Source: CBDFLD01 sp965249005 (lineage in GTDB: Bacteria > Acidobacteriota > UBA6911). Taken from it: 64,000 nucleotides of DNA. The notes under the pieces are model-generated. The model ran no database searches and was not told the origin of the DNA. It saw only the letters and a list, made by a program, of their open reading frames with translations. Made by a program: the position numbers and the translations under genes. The DNA lies in the NCBI GenBank assembly GCA_965249005.1, contig CBDFLD010000012.1, positions 62,001-126,000 on the forward strand, read 5' to 3'. Positions 17,203-25,448 of this stretch are shown here, piece after piece. Numbering within the stretch: position 1 is the first letter of the stretch; each line of letters opens with the position of its first letter.

Positions 17203-19269
17203 CTAGTGGACCCTCGGTCTCGCCTCCGCCTGGCCCTCGGGCCGCTCCGCCCCGTGGGCCTGCCGTTCGACCCGGAACTCGTTCGAGAAGGTCACTGCGC
17301 AGAAGCGTCCGATCGGAATCTTGCTTCCTGCAACGGGAGCTTGAAAAACTGCGAGGCCAGAACCAGAAGCCTGCATCCGGATACCCAACTCCGCACATTG
17401 CTGGATCACCTGTCGCTTGGACTGGCCGCGAAAATCCGGCACAAATACCTGCGCCTTGGCGGTCTGCAGCACGACAATATCTTCGGTGGCGGCCGGAATT
17501 TCCTTGCTGCCGGCGGCCGCTGTCGTGGGTGCCCAGGCGTTGGGGAGAAAGTCTTCGCTGGAAACAGCAGCCAGTGTCGGATCGAGCCGAGGCTTGCTGT
17601 CGTTGGCGGGTTGCACCCGCATCATCATGAGCAACTCCTCGGAAATCTTTTTGAAAATGGGAGCGGCAACATCGCCTCCGTAGATGGCGCCCTTGGGTTC
17701 ATCCAGCATGACCATGACCGTGATCTTGGCTTCCGGAAGCGGCGCAAAACCGACGAAAGAGGCAACGTACTTCGAGTGGGAGTAGCGTCCGTTGACGACT
17801 TTCTGAGAGGTGCCGGTCTTTCCTCCGGCTCGATATCCTGCCAGCGCGGCTGCCGTCCCGGTGCCGCGAAGCACGACCCCTTCAAAGGCGTCGCGAATGG
17901 TCGACGCGGTCTGTTCGCTAATGATGCGCTCTCGCTCGGGGAGGTTGCGCCGGACGAGATTGCCTCTGTGGTCGATGACCCGGTCTACCACGGAAGGACG
18001 CACGCGATAGCCTCCGTTGGCAATGCTGTTGACCGCGGTGAGTATTTGAAGGGGGGTGACCCCGATTTCGTGTCCGAACGAAAGCGCCCCGATGGAAAGC
18101 TTGGACCAGCGCTCCAGCGGGCGAACGAGTCCCACGATCTCGCCCGGAAGATCGACCCGCGTCCGCTCTCCGAACCCGAACAGCTTCAAGGCACGGTAGA
18201 GTTGCTCTTCTCCCAGACGCAGACCAAGCACCGCAGCCCCGACGTTGGACGAGCGCTCGAGTATCTGGTTGAAGGTGAGCAGACCATAAGGCCGGTGATC
18301 CCGGAAGAGATGTCCACCGATTTCGATCGAACCCTCGCCGCAGTCAATGAGTTCCTCAGGATCGGCGAGGCCTGACTCGAGCGCCGCGGCCGCCACGACC
18401 ACTTTAAATGTCGATCCGGGTTCAAAGAAAAGTGAGACGGCCCGGTTCAGGTGCACACTCAGTGGGTACGCATTGTACTTATTACTGTTGAAATCCGGGT
18501 AATTCGCGAGGGCCAGGATTCTACCCGAGTCCGATTCCATCGCCAACACGACCCCAGCCGCGGCGTGAGATTTCTGAATCCCGGCGAGAAGCTCTCTCTC
18601 GGCAACGTACTGGATCGATTTGTCCAGACTCAGGACGAAGGAGTGGCCTGCAGTGGCCGCCTTGCGCACCGTCCCTCGAAAGGATTTTCCCAGGGCATCC
18701 AAGCTGAAAGACATTTTTCCGGGGGATCCTTTTAGCTCCTTGTCGTACTGAAGCTCGAGCCCTGCTCCTCCGTCTGCATTCATGTTCACGAAACCGAGGA
18801 CGTGGCAGGCCAGGTTGCGGTTCGGATATACGCGCAGGTTGTCTTCCTCGAGCCAGACTCCTGGAATGCCTAGAGCTTCAACCCTCCGTTCGTCATTGGG
18901 ATCGATGCGCCGCTGGACGACCAAATACTTGGCCCTGGCCGGGTTTTGCATCCGTCGGTGGAGCTCGTCGGCATCGAGTCCGAGGACGGATGCCAGCCGC
19001 CCCGAGGCCTCGAGTTTATCTGTGATTCGCCGTGGTTCGGCAATCACGGTTTGGACTTGAATCGAGGAGGCAAGCTCGTTCATGCTGCTGTCGTAAATCA
19101 CTCCCCGCGGAGCGGCCAGAGGCCGTAGGATGTTTCGCCCCGCCTCCTCGGCCAACTCCTTGTGGCGAAGAATCTGAAGGTTGCCAAGACGGAGCAGGAT
19201 CACCAGGGTCCAGACCATCACGCCACCGATTACCAGAGCCAACCTTCTCGAATTGGGTTGTTTGTTCAT
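17203..19269 (-). CDS. ftsI: Septal transpeptidase FtsI/PBP3 with C-terminal PASTA domain
   Basis: Monofunctional class B penicillin-binding protein that cross-links septal peptidoglycan in partnership with FtsW. The product is 688 residues. It has one N-terminal membrane helix (about 11-28), the PBP dimerisation domain, then the transpeptidase with SxxK (PGSTFKVV), SxN (RSSNVG) and KTG (GGKTGTSQK) motifs. A PASTA repeat follows near residues 600-670 (VPDFRGQSKRQVIQ). The ATG at 19269 is backed by GGGGGG 3 bases upstream; the open frame to 19632 is read-through of ftsL in another frame. A PASTA domain on FtsI is not found in the classical proteobacterial enzyme. Confidence 0.97.
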   Translation of the reverse strand: MNKQPNSRRLALVIGGVMVWTLVILLRLGNLQILRHKELAEEAGRNILRPLAAPRGVIYDSSMNELASSIQVQTVIAEPRRITDKLEASGRLASVLGLDADELHRRMQNPARAKYLVVQRRIDPNDERRVEALGIPGVWLEEDNLRVYPNRNLACHVLGFVNMNADGGAGLELQYDKELKGSPGKMSFSLDALGKSFRGTVRKAATAGHSFVLSLDKSIQYVAERELLAGIQKSHAAAGVVLAMESDSGRILALANYPDFNSNKYNAYPLSVHLNRAVSLFFEPGSTFKVVVAAAALESGLADPEELIDCGEGSIEIGGHLFRDHRPYGLLTFNQILERSSNVGAAVLGLRLGEEQLYRALKLFGFGERTRVDLPGEIVGLVRPLERWSKLSIGALSFGHEIGVTPLQILTAVNSIANGGYRVRPSVVDRVIDHRGNLVRRNLPERERIISEQTASTIRDAFEGVVLRGTGTAAALAGYRAGGKTGTSQKVVNGRYSHSKYVASFVGFAPLPEAKITVMVMLDEPKGAIYGGDVAAPIFKKISEELLMMMRVQPANDSKPRLDPTLAAVSSEDFLPNAWAPTTAAAGSKEIPAATEDIVVLQTAKAQVFVPDFRGQSKRQVIQQCAELGIRMQASGSGLAVFQAPVAGSKIPIGRFCAVTFSNEFRVERQAHGAERPEGQAEARPRVH

Positions 19270-19292
19270 GATCCCCCCAGCTGACAGCTTGC

Positions 19293-19715
19293 CTAGTTCT
19301 TCGATTCCACTCCTACTGTTCGGATTGGGGGGGAAAGAATGCTCGAGTACGCCATTGCGGGCGCGCTTTCGGACGTGTCCGTCGGTATTTTCGTCAAGAT
19401 CTGGTGGGCGCTCAGGGGGACGAGTCCCAGGTACTCTCGAGCGATGCGATCGATCCGTTTCGGAGTCTGGAGTGTCTGGATCTCCAGAACGAGGCTTTGT
19501 TCGCGCCGGAGGTGATCGTCGCGGATTTCTCTCAGAGTCTCCTTCTGGTAGCCGATTTCCAGGATCTTGCTGCGCTCCCAGGAGTAGAAGACCAAGATAC
19601 CACCTGTGAGCAGGAGAAAGAAGATGGCGCAACAGAAGTGACGGAGATTCTCGGGCCGGATTCGGCTTCTGAATGAATAGTTACGGGTTCCTACTTCCTT
19701 GGCCCAGCAGGTCAT
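19293..19715 (-). CDS. ftsL: FtsL-like cell division protein
   Basis: A 140-residue bitopic protein at the usual ftsL position between rsmH and ftsI. It has a short basic N terminus, one membrane helix (about residues 27-46, HFCCAIFFLLLTGGILVFY) and a periplasmic coiled coil (about 48-90, RSKILEIGYQKETLREIRDD). This is the FtsL/DivIC architecture of the FtsQBL complex that activates FtsWI. Sequence conservation in this family is low, so position and topology carry the call. The start has GAGAGGAGG about 8 bases upstream. Confidence 0.88.
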   Translation of the reverse strand: MTCWAKEVGTRNYSFRSRIRPENLRHFCCAIFFLLLTGGILVFYSWERSKILEIGYQKETLREIRDDHLRREQSLVLEIQTLQTPKRIDRIAREYLGLVPLSAHQILTKIPTDTSESAPAMAYSSILSPPIRTVGVESKN

Positions 19716-19754
19716 GGACGCTACCTCCTCTCGTAAAAAAGAGGGTTCAAAGAC

Positions 19755-20729
19755 TCAGCGAACGCGTTCGATGGCCCGGAGCCGGGCGCTGCGTGATCGC
19801 ACGTTCGCTTCGATCTCACCTGAACTTGGCGTCACGGGCTTGGGGGTCAAGACCCGGGCCACTTCCGTCCGAGGGCAAGTACACAGTTCTGGGGGGCGGT
19901 CACAAACACAAACGCCGGCTAGCTTACGGAACGTTCGTTTGACGATTCTGTCCTCCAAGGAGTGGAAGCTGATCGCCAAGATTCTCCCGCCCGGCTTCAG
20001 ATAGGGCAGGGCGTCGGTAAAGAACGGCTCGAGTCCCTCGAGTTCCTGATTCACGGCAATGCGAAATGCAAGAAAGGTCCGGGTCGCCGGGTGAATGTGT
20101 TGTCCCGGTTTCGATCGAACGCATCTCGTTACGAGATTGGCCAGCTGCAAGCACCGGGTGATGGGGCCTTGCCCTCGCTGGCGCACGATCGCGGCGGCGA
20201 TACGGGAGGCCGCCGGCTCTTCACCGAAGTGCCGAATCATGTCGCGCAACTCATCTTCGGGCAGCTCGTTGACGAGATCCGCCGCGGTGAGACGCTGACT
20301 GCGGTCCATCCTCATGTCCAGCATCGAATCGTACTGGAAGCTGAAGCCGCGTTCTTTCGACAGGAGCTGGAAGGACGAAATGCCGAGATCGACAAGAATG
20401 CCATCCAGTTCAGTGAAGGATAGGTTGTTGAGAATCAACGGCAGGTTTTTGAAATTCTCCTTGCAGAACAGCACCCTGGGTTTGAATTTCTTGAGGTTCG
20501 AGCGAGCCCTTTCCATGGATTCTTCGTCGCGTTCCAGGCCGACGAGAATGCCGTCCGGACGGCTCCGTTCGAGGATCGCGGCCGCGTGCCCGCCCAACCC
20601 GAGTGTCGCATCGACGTATTTCCCACCAGGTCGGCAATTCAGAAACTCGAGTGCCTCCTTGACCATCACGGGCAGGTGGTCGATCGAAGGCGCTTCGGAT
20701 CGGAGCGTTTCTTTCAAAGGAGAGTTCAC
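19755..20729 (-). CDS. rsmH: 16S rRNA (cytosine(1402)-N(4))-methyltransferase RsmH
   Basis: SAM-dependent enzyme that methylates N4 of C1402 in the 16S rRNA decoding centre. At 324 residues it begins with the HLPVMVKEALEFL substrate-side motif. The SAM-binding YVDATLGLGGHAAAIL follows, then DGILVDLGISSFQL and GGRILAISFHSLEDRIVK near the end. Translation starts at GTG 20729 with AAGGA 7 bases upstream. It follows mraZ by 21 bases in the classical mraZ-rsmH order. Confidence 0.97.
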   Translation of the reverse strand: MNSPLKETLRSEAPSIDHLPVMVKEALEFLNCRPGGKYVDATLGLGGHAAAILERSRPDGILVGLERDEESMERARSNLKKFKPRVLFCKENFKNLPLILNNLSFTELDGILVDLGISSFQLLSKERGFSFQYDSMLDMRMDRSQRLTAADLVNELPEDELRDMIRHFGEEPAASRIAAAIVRQRGQGPITRCLQLANLVTRCVRSKPGQHIHPATRTFLAFRIAVNQELEGLEPFFTDALPYLKPGGRILAISFHSLEDRIVKRTFRKLAGVCVCDRPPELCTCPRTEVARVLTPKPVTPSSGEIEANVRSRSARLRAIERVR

Positions 20730-20750
20730 TTCGTTTTCCTTGAGTGCTAG

Positions 20751-21188
20751 CTAAAAGCCTTGAGCCGCGAGCTGCCGGAATTCTTCGTCGGTCCACGGCT
20801 CCTTCGCCTTCTTGCGGCTGCTGTCGTGACTCCAGACTTCGAGATGATCGTACTGAGCCATCACCTTCACATCTCCGGTGATCGCGGCGTCCTCTCTCAA
20901 CTCCTGGGGAATCAGAATCCGGCCCTGGGAATCCATTTGAGTCAAAAGACCATAGTAACTGGTGATAAACTGTAACTTTTTCTTGACCGGCTCCATTTGA
21001 GGGGGCTCCAGGAACTTCTGGGCGATCCGCTGCCAAACCGGCAGCGGGTATATCCGGGCAGACTTGCCATCAATGCTGGTTACGAAGTAAGTGTTGTCTT
21101 CAGTTTCTGGCAGTTCGCGGCGGAACTGCGCCGGTACTTTCAGCCGAAACTTGTGATCGATCTTAGCAACATGGCTGCCAAGGAGCAT
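20751..21188 (-). CDS. mraZ: Transcriptional regulator MraZ
   Basis: DNA-binding protein with two SpoVT/AbrB-like halves that represses the dcw operon it heads. The product is 145 residues. The first half carries HKFRLKVPAQFRREL, the second MDSQGRILIPQELRE; both correspond to the DxxGR-ΦxΦP signature, although the first reads DHKFR in place of DxKGR. An in-frame GTG at 21194 is an alternative start. The 5' region contains a strong promoter and five 10-bp-spaced repeats that look like its own operator, so autoregulation is likely. Confidence 0.96.
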   Translation of the reverse strand: MLLGSHVAKIDHKFRLKVPAQFRRELPETEDNTYFVTSIDGKSARIYPLPVWQRIAQKFLEPPQMEPVKKKLQFITSYYGLLTQMDSQGRILIPQELREDAAITGDVKVMAQYDHLEVWSHDSSRKKAKEPWTDEEFRQLAAQGF

Positions 21189-21292
21189 AAACACCGATCC
21201 GCGCGACCTGGGTCTCAGGAAGCGAAGCTACCAGACTCTCGGACGAACCCTCGAAATGACCATTGACTGGTGGAATAATGGTTGGCCGGTGA

Positions 21293-21337
21293 CCACTATA
21301 GTCTACTATAGGCCACTTTTGACCACTCGCTGATACT
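21293..21337 (-). promoter_or_regulatory. MraZ operator: five repeats at 10-bp spacing
   Basis: Read on the minus strand, AGTAT (21333-21337), AGTGG (21323-21327), AGTGG (21313-21317), AGTAG (21303-21307) and AGTGG (21293-21297) are each exactly 10 bases apart, one DNA helical turn. MraZ is known to bind GTGG-type repeats with 5-base spacers upstream of its own gene. The repeat farthest from mraZ overlaps the -10 box, so binding would block RNA polymerase. Confidence 0.85.
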
Positions 21338-21361
21338 AGGAGTCTACTATCGCTATGTCAA
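21333..21361 (-). promoter_or_regulatory. Strong sigma70 promoter of the dcw operon
   Basis: Minus strand TTGACA (21356-21361), a 17-base spacer, then TAGTAT (21333-21338). The region upstream of -35 is rich in A and T, like an UP element. It lies about 145 bases before the mraZ start, leaving room for the operator repeats in the 5' leader. It is likely the main promoter for mraZ through ftsZ. Confidence 0.8.
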
Positions 21362-21622
21362 GCGATTGTTTTGACTTATTTCAGTTTTTTCGGAAAAAAA
21401 TGTGGAGGGAAGGCCCCTGGTTTCGGAGTGCAGGATTTCCCCGCTGGGCGGCCCTGTTTTGGGAGATTCAAGCGGAAGTCTGGACTGTCCGGGTGGCCGG
21501 GCCGACCCGCCGGCCAGTGTGCTAAAATGGCCGGTTCTCGAGGTCGCTGGACTCTAATTCTGCGAGGTCTCTTGAAACCGGCTGGTACGGTGCCGAGGGG
21601 GGACTTCTGAAAGCGGGGAATT

Positions 21623-22732
21623 GTGAAGGTAGGGATTGTCGGCTTTCCCCAGTCGGGGAAGACAACCATATTCAATCTGCTGACAAGCGACACGACATCC
21701 GCCGCCTCGTGGTCCGGCAAGGTCGAAGCTCGCCTGGGAATCGCGAAGGTCGCCGACGCCCGAGTGGACAGGCTGGCGGAACTGTTTCAACCCAAGAAGG
21801 TAACCCACGCAACGGTCGAATACGTGGACCTTCCCGGGATGGTACCGAGCGGCGATCCCAAAGCCATCGAGATCTCGGGTCGGGAATGGACCGCGTATTT
21901 GAACAATCTCAAGAACGCCGATGCCGTGCTGCACGTCGTGCGCGCCTTCGAAGACGCAAGCGTCCCTCATTGCCAGGGTTCCCTCGATCCGCGACGAGAT
22001 ATCGAGCTCTTCGAGTTAGAACTGATGCTCTCGGATCTTACGATCGTTGAGCGGCGTCTCGAGCGATTGGAAAAGGACCTCAAGAAGGTTCGCGACGAGG
22101 ATCTCGAGAAAGAGAGAACGCTGTTGTCCCGGCTCAAGGGCCATCTGGAACAAGAGCGGCCGCTACGCGAACTGGACTTGACGCAAAACGAGCGCAAGCT
22201 AGTGCGAGGCTTTACCTTTTTGTCCTCGAAGCCTGCACTGATACTCATGAACCTGGGAGATGAAGATGGCCCGAGGATCGCGCGAGTAGTGCAACAGTTC
22301 GGGCTGGAGAAGGTAGCAGCCATGCGGCAGGTCGCGGTCACGGCGGTCTGCGGGAAGATCGAATCGGAAATCATGGCGCTCTCACCGGAGGATGCGGCCG
22401 CCTTTCGTGAGGATCTCGGGGTCGGTGTGAGTGGTTTGGATCGCATAAACCAGACGTCGTACGCTCTACTTGGCCTATCTTCTTTCTACACCGCCGGGGA
22501 GCCGGAGGTACGGGCGTGGACGATTCCCACCCATACCAGCGCGATCGAGGCCGCCGGTGTCATTCATACCGATTTCGCACGGGGCTTCATCAAAGCGGAA
22601 ATCGTCTCCTACGACGACATGCTCGAATACGGGTCCTTTCAAACGGCCAAGCAACACGGCGCCCTCCGGCTCGAAGGAAAGGAATACATCGTCCAAGAAG
22701 GAGACGTCATCCTGTTTCGGTTCAACGTCTAA
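21623..22732 (+). CDS. ychF: Redox-regulated P-loop ATPase YchF (Obg family)
   Basis: Obg-like NTPase that prefers ATP, binds ribosomes and is linked to oxidative-stress responses. At 369 residues it shows the P-loop GFPQSGKTTIFN (7-18), DLPGMVPS as the G3 region, a long coiled-coil insertion (about 130-195) and the C-terminal TGS domain ending EGDVILFRFNV. The G4 position reads MNLGDED in place of NKxD, in line with the family's relaxed base specificity. Start is GTG at 21623 with GGGG upstream. The stop overlaps the next gene by one base (TAATG). Confidence 0.95.
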   Translation: MKVGIVGFPQSGKTTIFNLLTSDTTSAASWSGKVEARLGIAKVADARVDRLAELFQPKKVTHATVEYVDLPGMVPSGDPKAIEISGREWTAYLNNLKNADAVLHVVRAFEDASVPHCQGSLDPRRDIELFELELMLSDLTIVERRLERLEKDLKKVRDEDLEKERTLLSRLKGHLEQERPLRELDLTQNERKLVRGFTFLSSKPALILMNLGDEDGPRIARVVQQFGLEKVAAMRQVAVTAVCGKIESEIMALSPEDAAAFREDLGVGVSGLDRINQTSYALLGLSSFYTAGEPEVRAWTIPTHTSAIEAAGVIHTDFARGFIKAEIVSYDDMLEYGSFQTAKQHGALRLEGKEYIVQEGDVILFRFNV

Positions 22733-23466
22733 TGGACTTACTACTCTGGGGCTTGGGGCTGATCGCCTCACTAGCGAACGTCGTAGGCGGCTGGGTCGTG
22801 ACGGCCCGCATGAGTGTCGGCAGACAGGCGCTCAACATACTGGTGGCCCTTGGCGCCGGTTTCATGCTGGCCGCCGCCATCGTCGAAGTGATTCCCCGGA
22901 GCCTCGAGATCAACGAGGGATCTGCGTTGATCATTCTGCTCGGCTATCTTTTCGTCCACCTTGTCGAGCATACCATTGCGACTCACTTTCATTTTGGAGA
23001 AGAGACACATCCGGAACAGGTTCTGGGCGCCCGAGCGGCCTATTCGGCTCTTTCCGGGTTAGTGCTTCACGCATTCTTTGACGGCGCCCTGATCTCGTCG
23101 GGGTTTTGGATTTCGAAGTCCGTTGGCGTACTCATGTTTCTGGCAATCTTTCTGCACAAGATCCCCGAAGGCTTCACGGCCGCAAGCATCATGCGTGCCT
23201 CCGGGAGAAGTGGAAACGAGCAGCGCCTGGCCACCGCCGCGATCAGTATCAGTACTCTTGCGGGTGTTGTGAGCATCAACGCACTCCCCGCCCTTGTCCG
23301 CTGGGCTCTGCCCTTCAGCTCCGGGGTGACCCTCTATGTCGCCGCCTCGGATCTGATCCCAGAAGTGAACAAGGAATCTCGTAGTGCCGTGTCGGTGGGT
23401 GTTTTCCTGGGCGTGGGACTTTTCTTTGTTTCCGAGGCACTCATCAAGCTTGCGCTTCCCGATTAG
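22732..23466 (+). CDS. ZIP family metal transporter
   Basis: A 244-residue integral membrane protein with about eight helices. The ZIP metal-site motif is HKIPEG (142-147, helix V), preceded by LHAFFDG (112-118, helix IV). A histidine-rich stretch, EHTIATHFHFGEETH (79-93), forms the variable loop typical of ZIP carriers. It probably moves zinc or another divalent metal into the cytoplasm; the metal cannot be read from sequence. It starts in the ychF stop codon (TAATG) and so is translated together with ychF. Confidence 0.9.
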   Translation: MDLLLWGLGLIASLANVVGGWVVTARMSVGRQALNILVALGAGFMLAAAIVEVIPRSLEINEGSALIILLGYLFVHLVEHTIATHFHFGEETHPEQVLGARAAYSALSGLVLHAFFDGALISSGFWISKSVGVLMFLAIFLHKIPEGFTAASIMRASGRSGNEQRLATAAISISTLAGVVSINALPALVRWALPFSSGVTLYVAASDLIPEVNKESRSAVSVGVFLGVGLFFVSEALIKLALPD

Positions 23467-23502
23467 GGCCGTTCCCTTTGGGCTCCAGTAACAACATTGT
23501 GA

Positions 23503-23532
23503 TTGCCTTCGGCTGGAGACTATGGCTAAAAT
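23503..23532 (+). promoter_or_regulatory. Predicted promoter for rplU-rpmA
   Basis: TTGCCT (23503-23508), an 18-base spacer and TAAAAT (23527-23532) lie 24 bases ahead of the rplU start codon. The strong ribosome site AGGAGG sits in the short leader. Consensus match by eye. Confidence 0.5.
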
Positions 23533-23555
23533 AACGGTTTTCCCAGGAGGATGAA

Positions 23556-23891
23556 GTGTACGCCGTGATCAGAAGTGGTGGAAAGCAGTATCGGGTGGCC
23601 GAAGGCGAAGTTGTTCGTTTGGAATTGCTTGGAGTCGACCCGGGCTCGAACGTCGAGTTTAGTGAAGTCCTCCTGGTGAAGAAGGGCAAAAGGACTCATA
23701 TTGGACAACCCTTCGTGGAGGGCGCAACCGTAAATGGCCTCGTCCAAGAAAACGGGAAGGGAGACAAGGTTCTCGTATTCAAGTTCAAGAAGAAGAAGCA
23801 GTACAAGCGACTGCGGGGCCATCGGCAGCAATACTCGGATGTGCGTATTGAAAGCATCGCAATTGCCAAGAAGAAAGCGAGCGCCGAGTAA
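23556..23891 (+). CDS. rplU: 50S ribosomal protein L21
   Basis: Large-subunit protein that binds 23S rRNA near L20. At 111 residues it begins MYAVIRSGGKQYRV, the family signature, and contains the C-terminal KKKKQYKRLRGHRQQYSDVRI motif region (about residues 72-93). Start is GTG at 23556 with AGGAGG five bases upstream. It is followed by rpmA and obg in the widely conserved L21-L27-Obg order. Confidence 0.98.
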   Translation: MYAVIRSGGKQYRVAEGEVVRLELLGVDPGSNVEFSEVLLVKKGKRTHIGQPFVEGATVNGLVQENGKGDKVLVFKFKKKKQYKRLRGHRQQYSDVRIESIAIAKKKASAE

Positions 23892-23991
23892 AGTCTTGGC
23901 GCCCCTGTGCGCGAATAGGCAAAGCCCGCCTCATTTTGCGAACAGGAGCGGGTTGTCCGGGATCTAGCATTCGATTCGTTTGGGGGTAGGG

Positions 23992-24252
23992 ATGGCACAC
24001 AAAAAGGGAGTCGGAAGTTCTCGCAATGGCCGCGACAGCCAGGCCCAACGGCTAGGAATCAAGAGATTCGCAGGTCAATTGGTGACCGGGGGGACGATCC
24101 TGGTGCGTCAAAGAGGCACTCCGATCAAGCCGGGAGTTCATGTCGGGCGGGGAAGGGACGATACGCTTTTTGCAACCGCAGCTGGGACGGTTCAGTTTCA
24201 AGACCGAGGTCGACTCGGGAAATTCGTCAATATCCTTCCAACCTCAGAGTGA
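23992..24252 (+). CDS. rpmA: 50S ribosomal protein L27
   Basis: Large-subunit protein whose N-terminal tail reaches the peptidyl-transferase centre. At 86 residues it starts MAHKKGVGSSRNGRDSQAQR, so no N-terminal extension needing cleavage is present. GTILVRQRGTPIKPG follows. The ATG at 23992 is fixed by GGGGGTAGGG just upstream and by the family N terminus. A rho-independent terminator stands 44 bases after the stop. Confidence 0.98.
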   Translation: MAHKKGVGSSRNGRDSQAQRLGIKRFAGQLVTGGTILVRQRGTPIKPGVHVGRGRDDTLFATAAGTVQFQDRGRLGKFVNILPTSE

Positions 24253-24295
24253 ATGAAAGGTAGTGCGCCGGCAAGAATCATGGCCGAGATCTCGC

Positions 24296-24330
24296 AGGGA
24301 TCCCCGCGTGGGATCCCTTTTGTTTTTTTT
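24296..24330 (+). terminator. Rho-independent terminator after rpmA
   Basis: A perfect 9-bp stem, AGGGATCCC (24296-24304) and GGGATCCCT (24310-24318), with a 5-base loop, followed by a T-rich run to 24330. It separates the ribosomal-protein pair from obg. Confidence 0.93.
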
Positions 24331-24368
24331 AGCGCCTTTGCGCTCATTCTGGATCTTGCCCTAGTCGA

Positions 24369-25448
24369 ATGCTCATTGATCAAGCCCGCATAAAAGTAAT
24401 TGCAGGACACGGGGGAAACGGATGTTTGGCCTTCAGGAGGGAGAAGTTCGTTCCCAGAGGGGGGCCATCGGGTGGAAATGGAGGAAAAGGAGGGGACGTC
24501 TATCTGGAGTGCTCCGACGGGGTCAATACGCTGCTGCAATTCCGGTACAAGCAGTTATTCAAGGCCGCAAGAGGGAGGCATGGGGAAGGATCCTGCAAGC
24601 ATGGAAGAGACGGCGACAGCTTGACCCTGCTGGTCCCGACCGGCACCCAGGTCTCGATGGCAGACAAGGTTGTTCATGACTTGTCGTCAGCGGGCCAGAT
24701 TGTCAAGGTGGCTTCAGGGGGACGGGGCGGGCGAGGGAACGCGAGTTTCGCGAGCTCGCGGAATCAGGCACCCAGATTCGTCGAGCCCGGCCAGCCGGGA
24801 GAAGAGTTGGATCTTTTCCTCAATCTCAAGCTGATCGCGGACGTAGGGCTTGTCGGTCTCCCCAATTCCGGCAAGTCGACTTTGATCTCGCGCATCAGCG
24901 CTGCCAAGCCCAAGATTGCCGACTATCCGTTCACGACTTTGAGTCCCAACCTCGGTGTAGTGGAACTCCCCGATTATCGTAGCTTTGTCGTGGCGGATAT
25001 TCCGGGGTTGATCGAGGGCGCTCACGACGGACACGGTCTGGGCGATCGATTTCTCAAACACATCGAACGCACTAGGATTCTCGTGCATTTGATTGACTCC
25101 GCCCAGCCGGACGGCGATTGCCTGCGCGAATATGAGACGATCGAAAGAGAGTTGACGCTCTACAGTGAGGAACTCGGGGCCCGTTCGAGAGTCGTGGTCG
25201 CGTCGAAAACCGACATCCCGACCGACAGCACCAGGTTGCAGTGCCTCGAGGCATTGAGCAAGGAACGAAATCTTCCATTTGTCGCCCTATCATCGGCTAC
25301 CGGCGCAGGACTGGCCGATCTGGTGACCCTGCTCGGGGAGATGTTGGAGAGTGGCACCGGGTCCCCCGGTGCGCTTTCCGCTGACCGGTATCCGCTCACC
25401 GCATCAGCTGGCGACGAAAACGACAGTACGGAGGACGCTCAAGATTGA
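24369..25448 (+). CDS. obg: GTPase Obg/CgtA
   Basis: Essential GTPase acting in large-subunit ribosome assembly and growth control. At 359 residues it has the glycine-rich Obg fold (1-158, with GGPSGGNGGKGGDV). The G domain contains the P-loop GLPNSGKST, DIPGLIEGA (G3) and a G4 position reading ASKTD where NKxD is usual. The C-terminal tail (about 327-359) is short and unlike a classical OCT domain. Part of that tail is encoded by a hairpin repeat (25354-25387) also present behind folE. Its stop overlaps nadD by 4 bases. Confidence 0.96.
   Translation: MLIDQARIKVIAGHGGNGCLAFRREKFVPRGGPSGGNGGKGGDVYLECSDGVNTLLQFRYKQLFKAARGRHGEGSCKHGRDGDSLTLLVPTGTQVSMADKVVHDLSSAGQIVKVASGGRGGRGNASFASSRNQAPRFVEPGQPGEELDLFLNLKLIADVGLVGLPNSGKSTLISRISAAKPKIADYPFTTLSPNLGVVELPDYRSFVVADIPGLIEGAHDGHGLGDRFLKHIERTRILVHLIDSAQPDGDCLREYETIERELTLYSEELGARSRVVVASKTDIPTDSTRLQCLEALSKERNLPFVALSSATGAGLADLVTLLGEMLESGTGSPGALSADRYPLTASAGDENDSTEDAQD
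25354..25387 (+). repeat. REP-like hairpin repeat, copy A, inside obg
   Basis: GCACCGGG-TCC-CCCGGTGC forms an 8-bp hairpin (25354-25372), which runs into a tail shared with copy B. Bases 25365-25387 are identical to 35213-35235 (23 of 23). In copy A the repeat is translated as part of the Obg C terminus (SPGALSADR). Confidence 0.7.
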
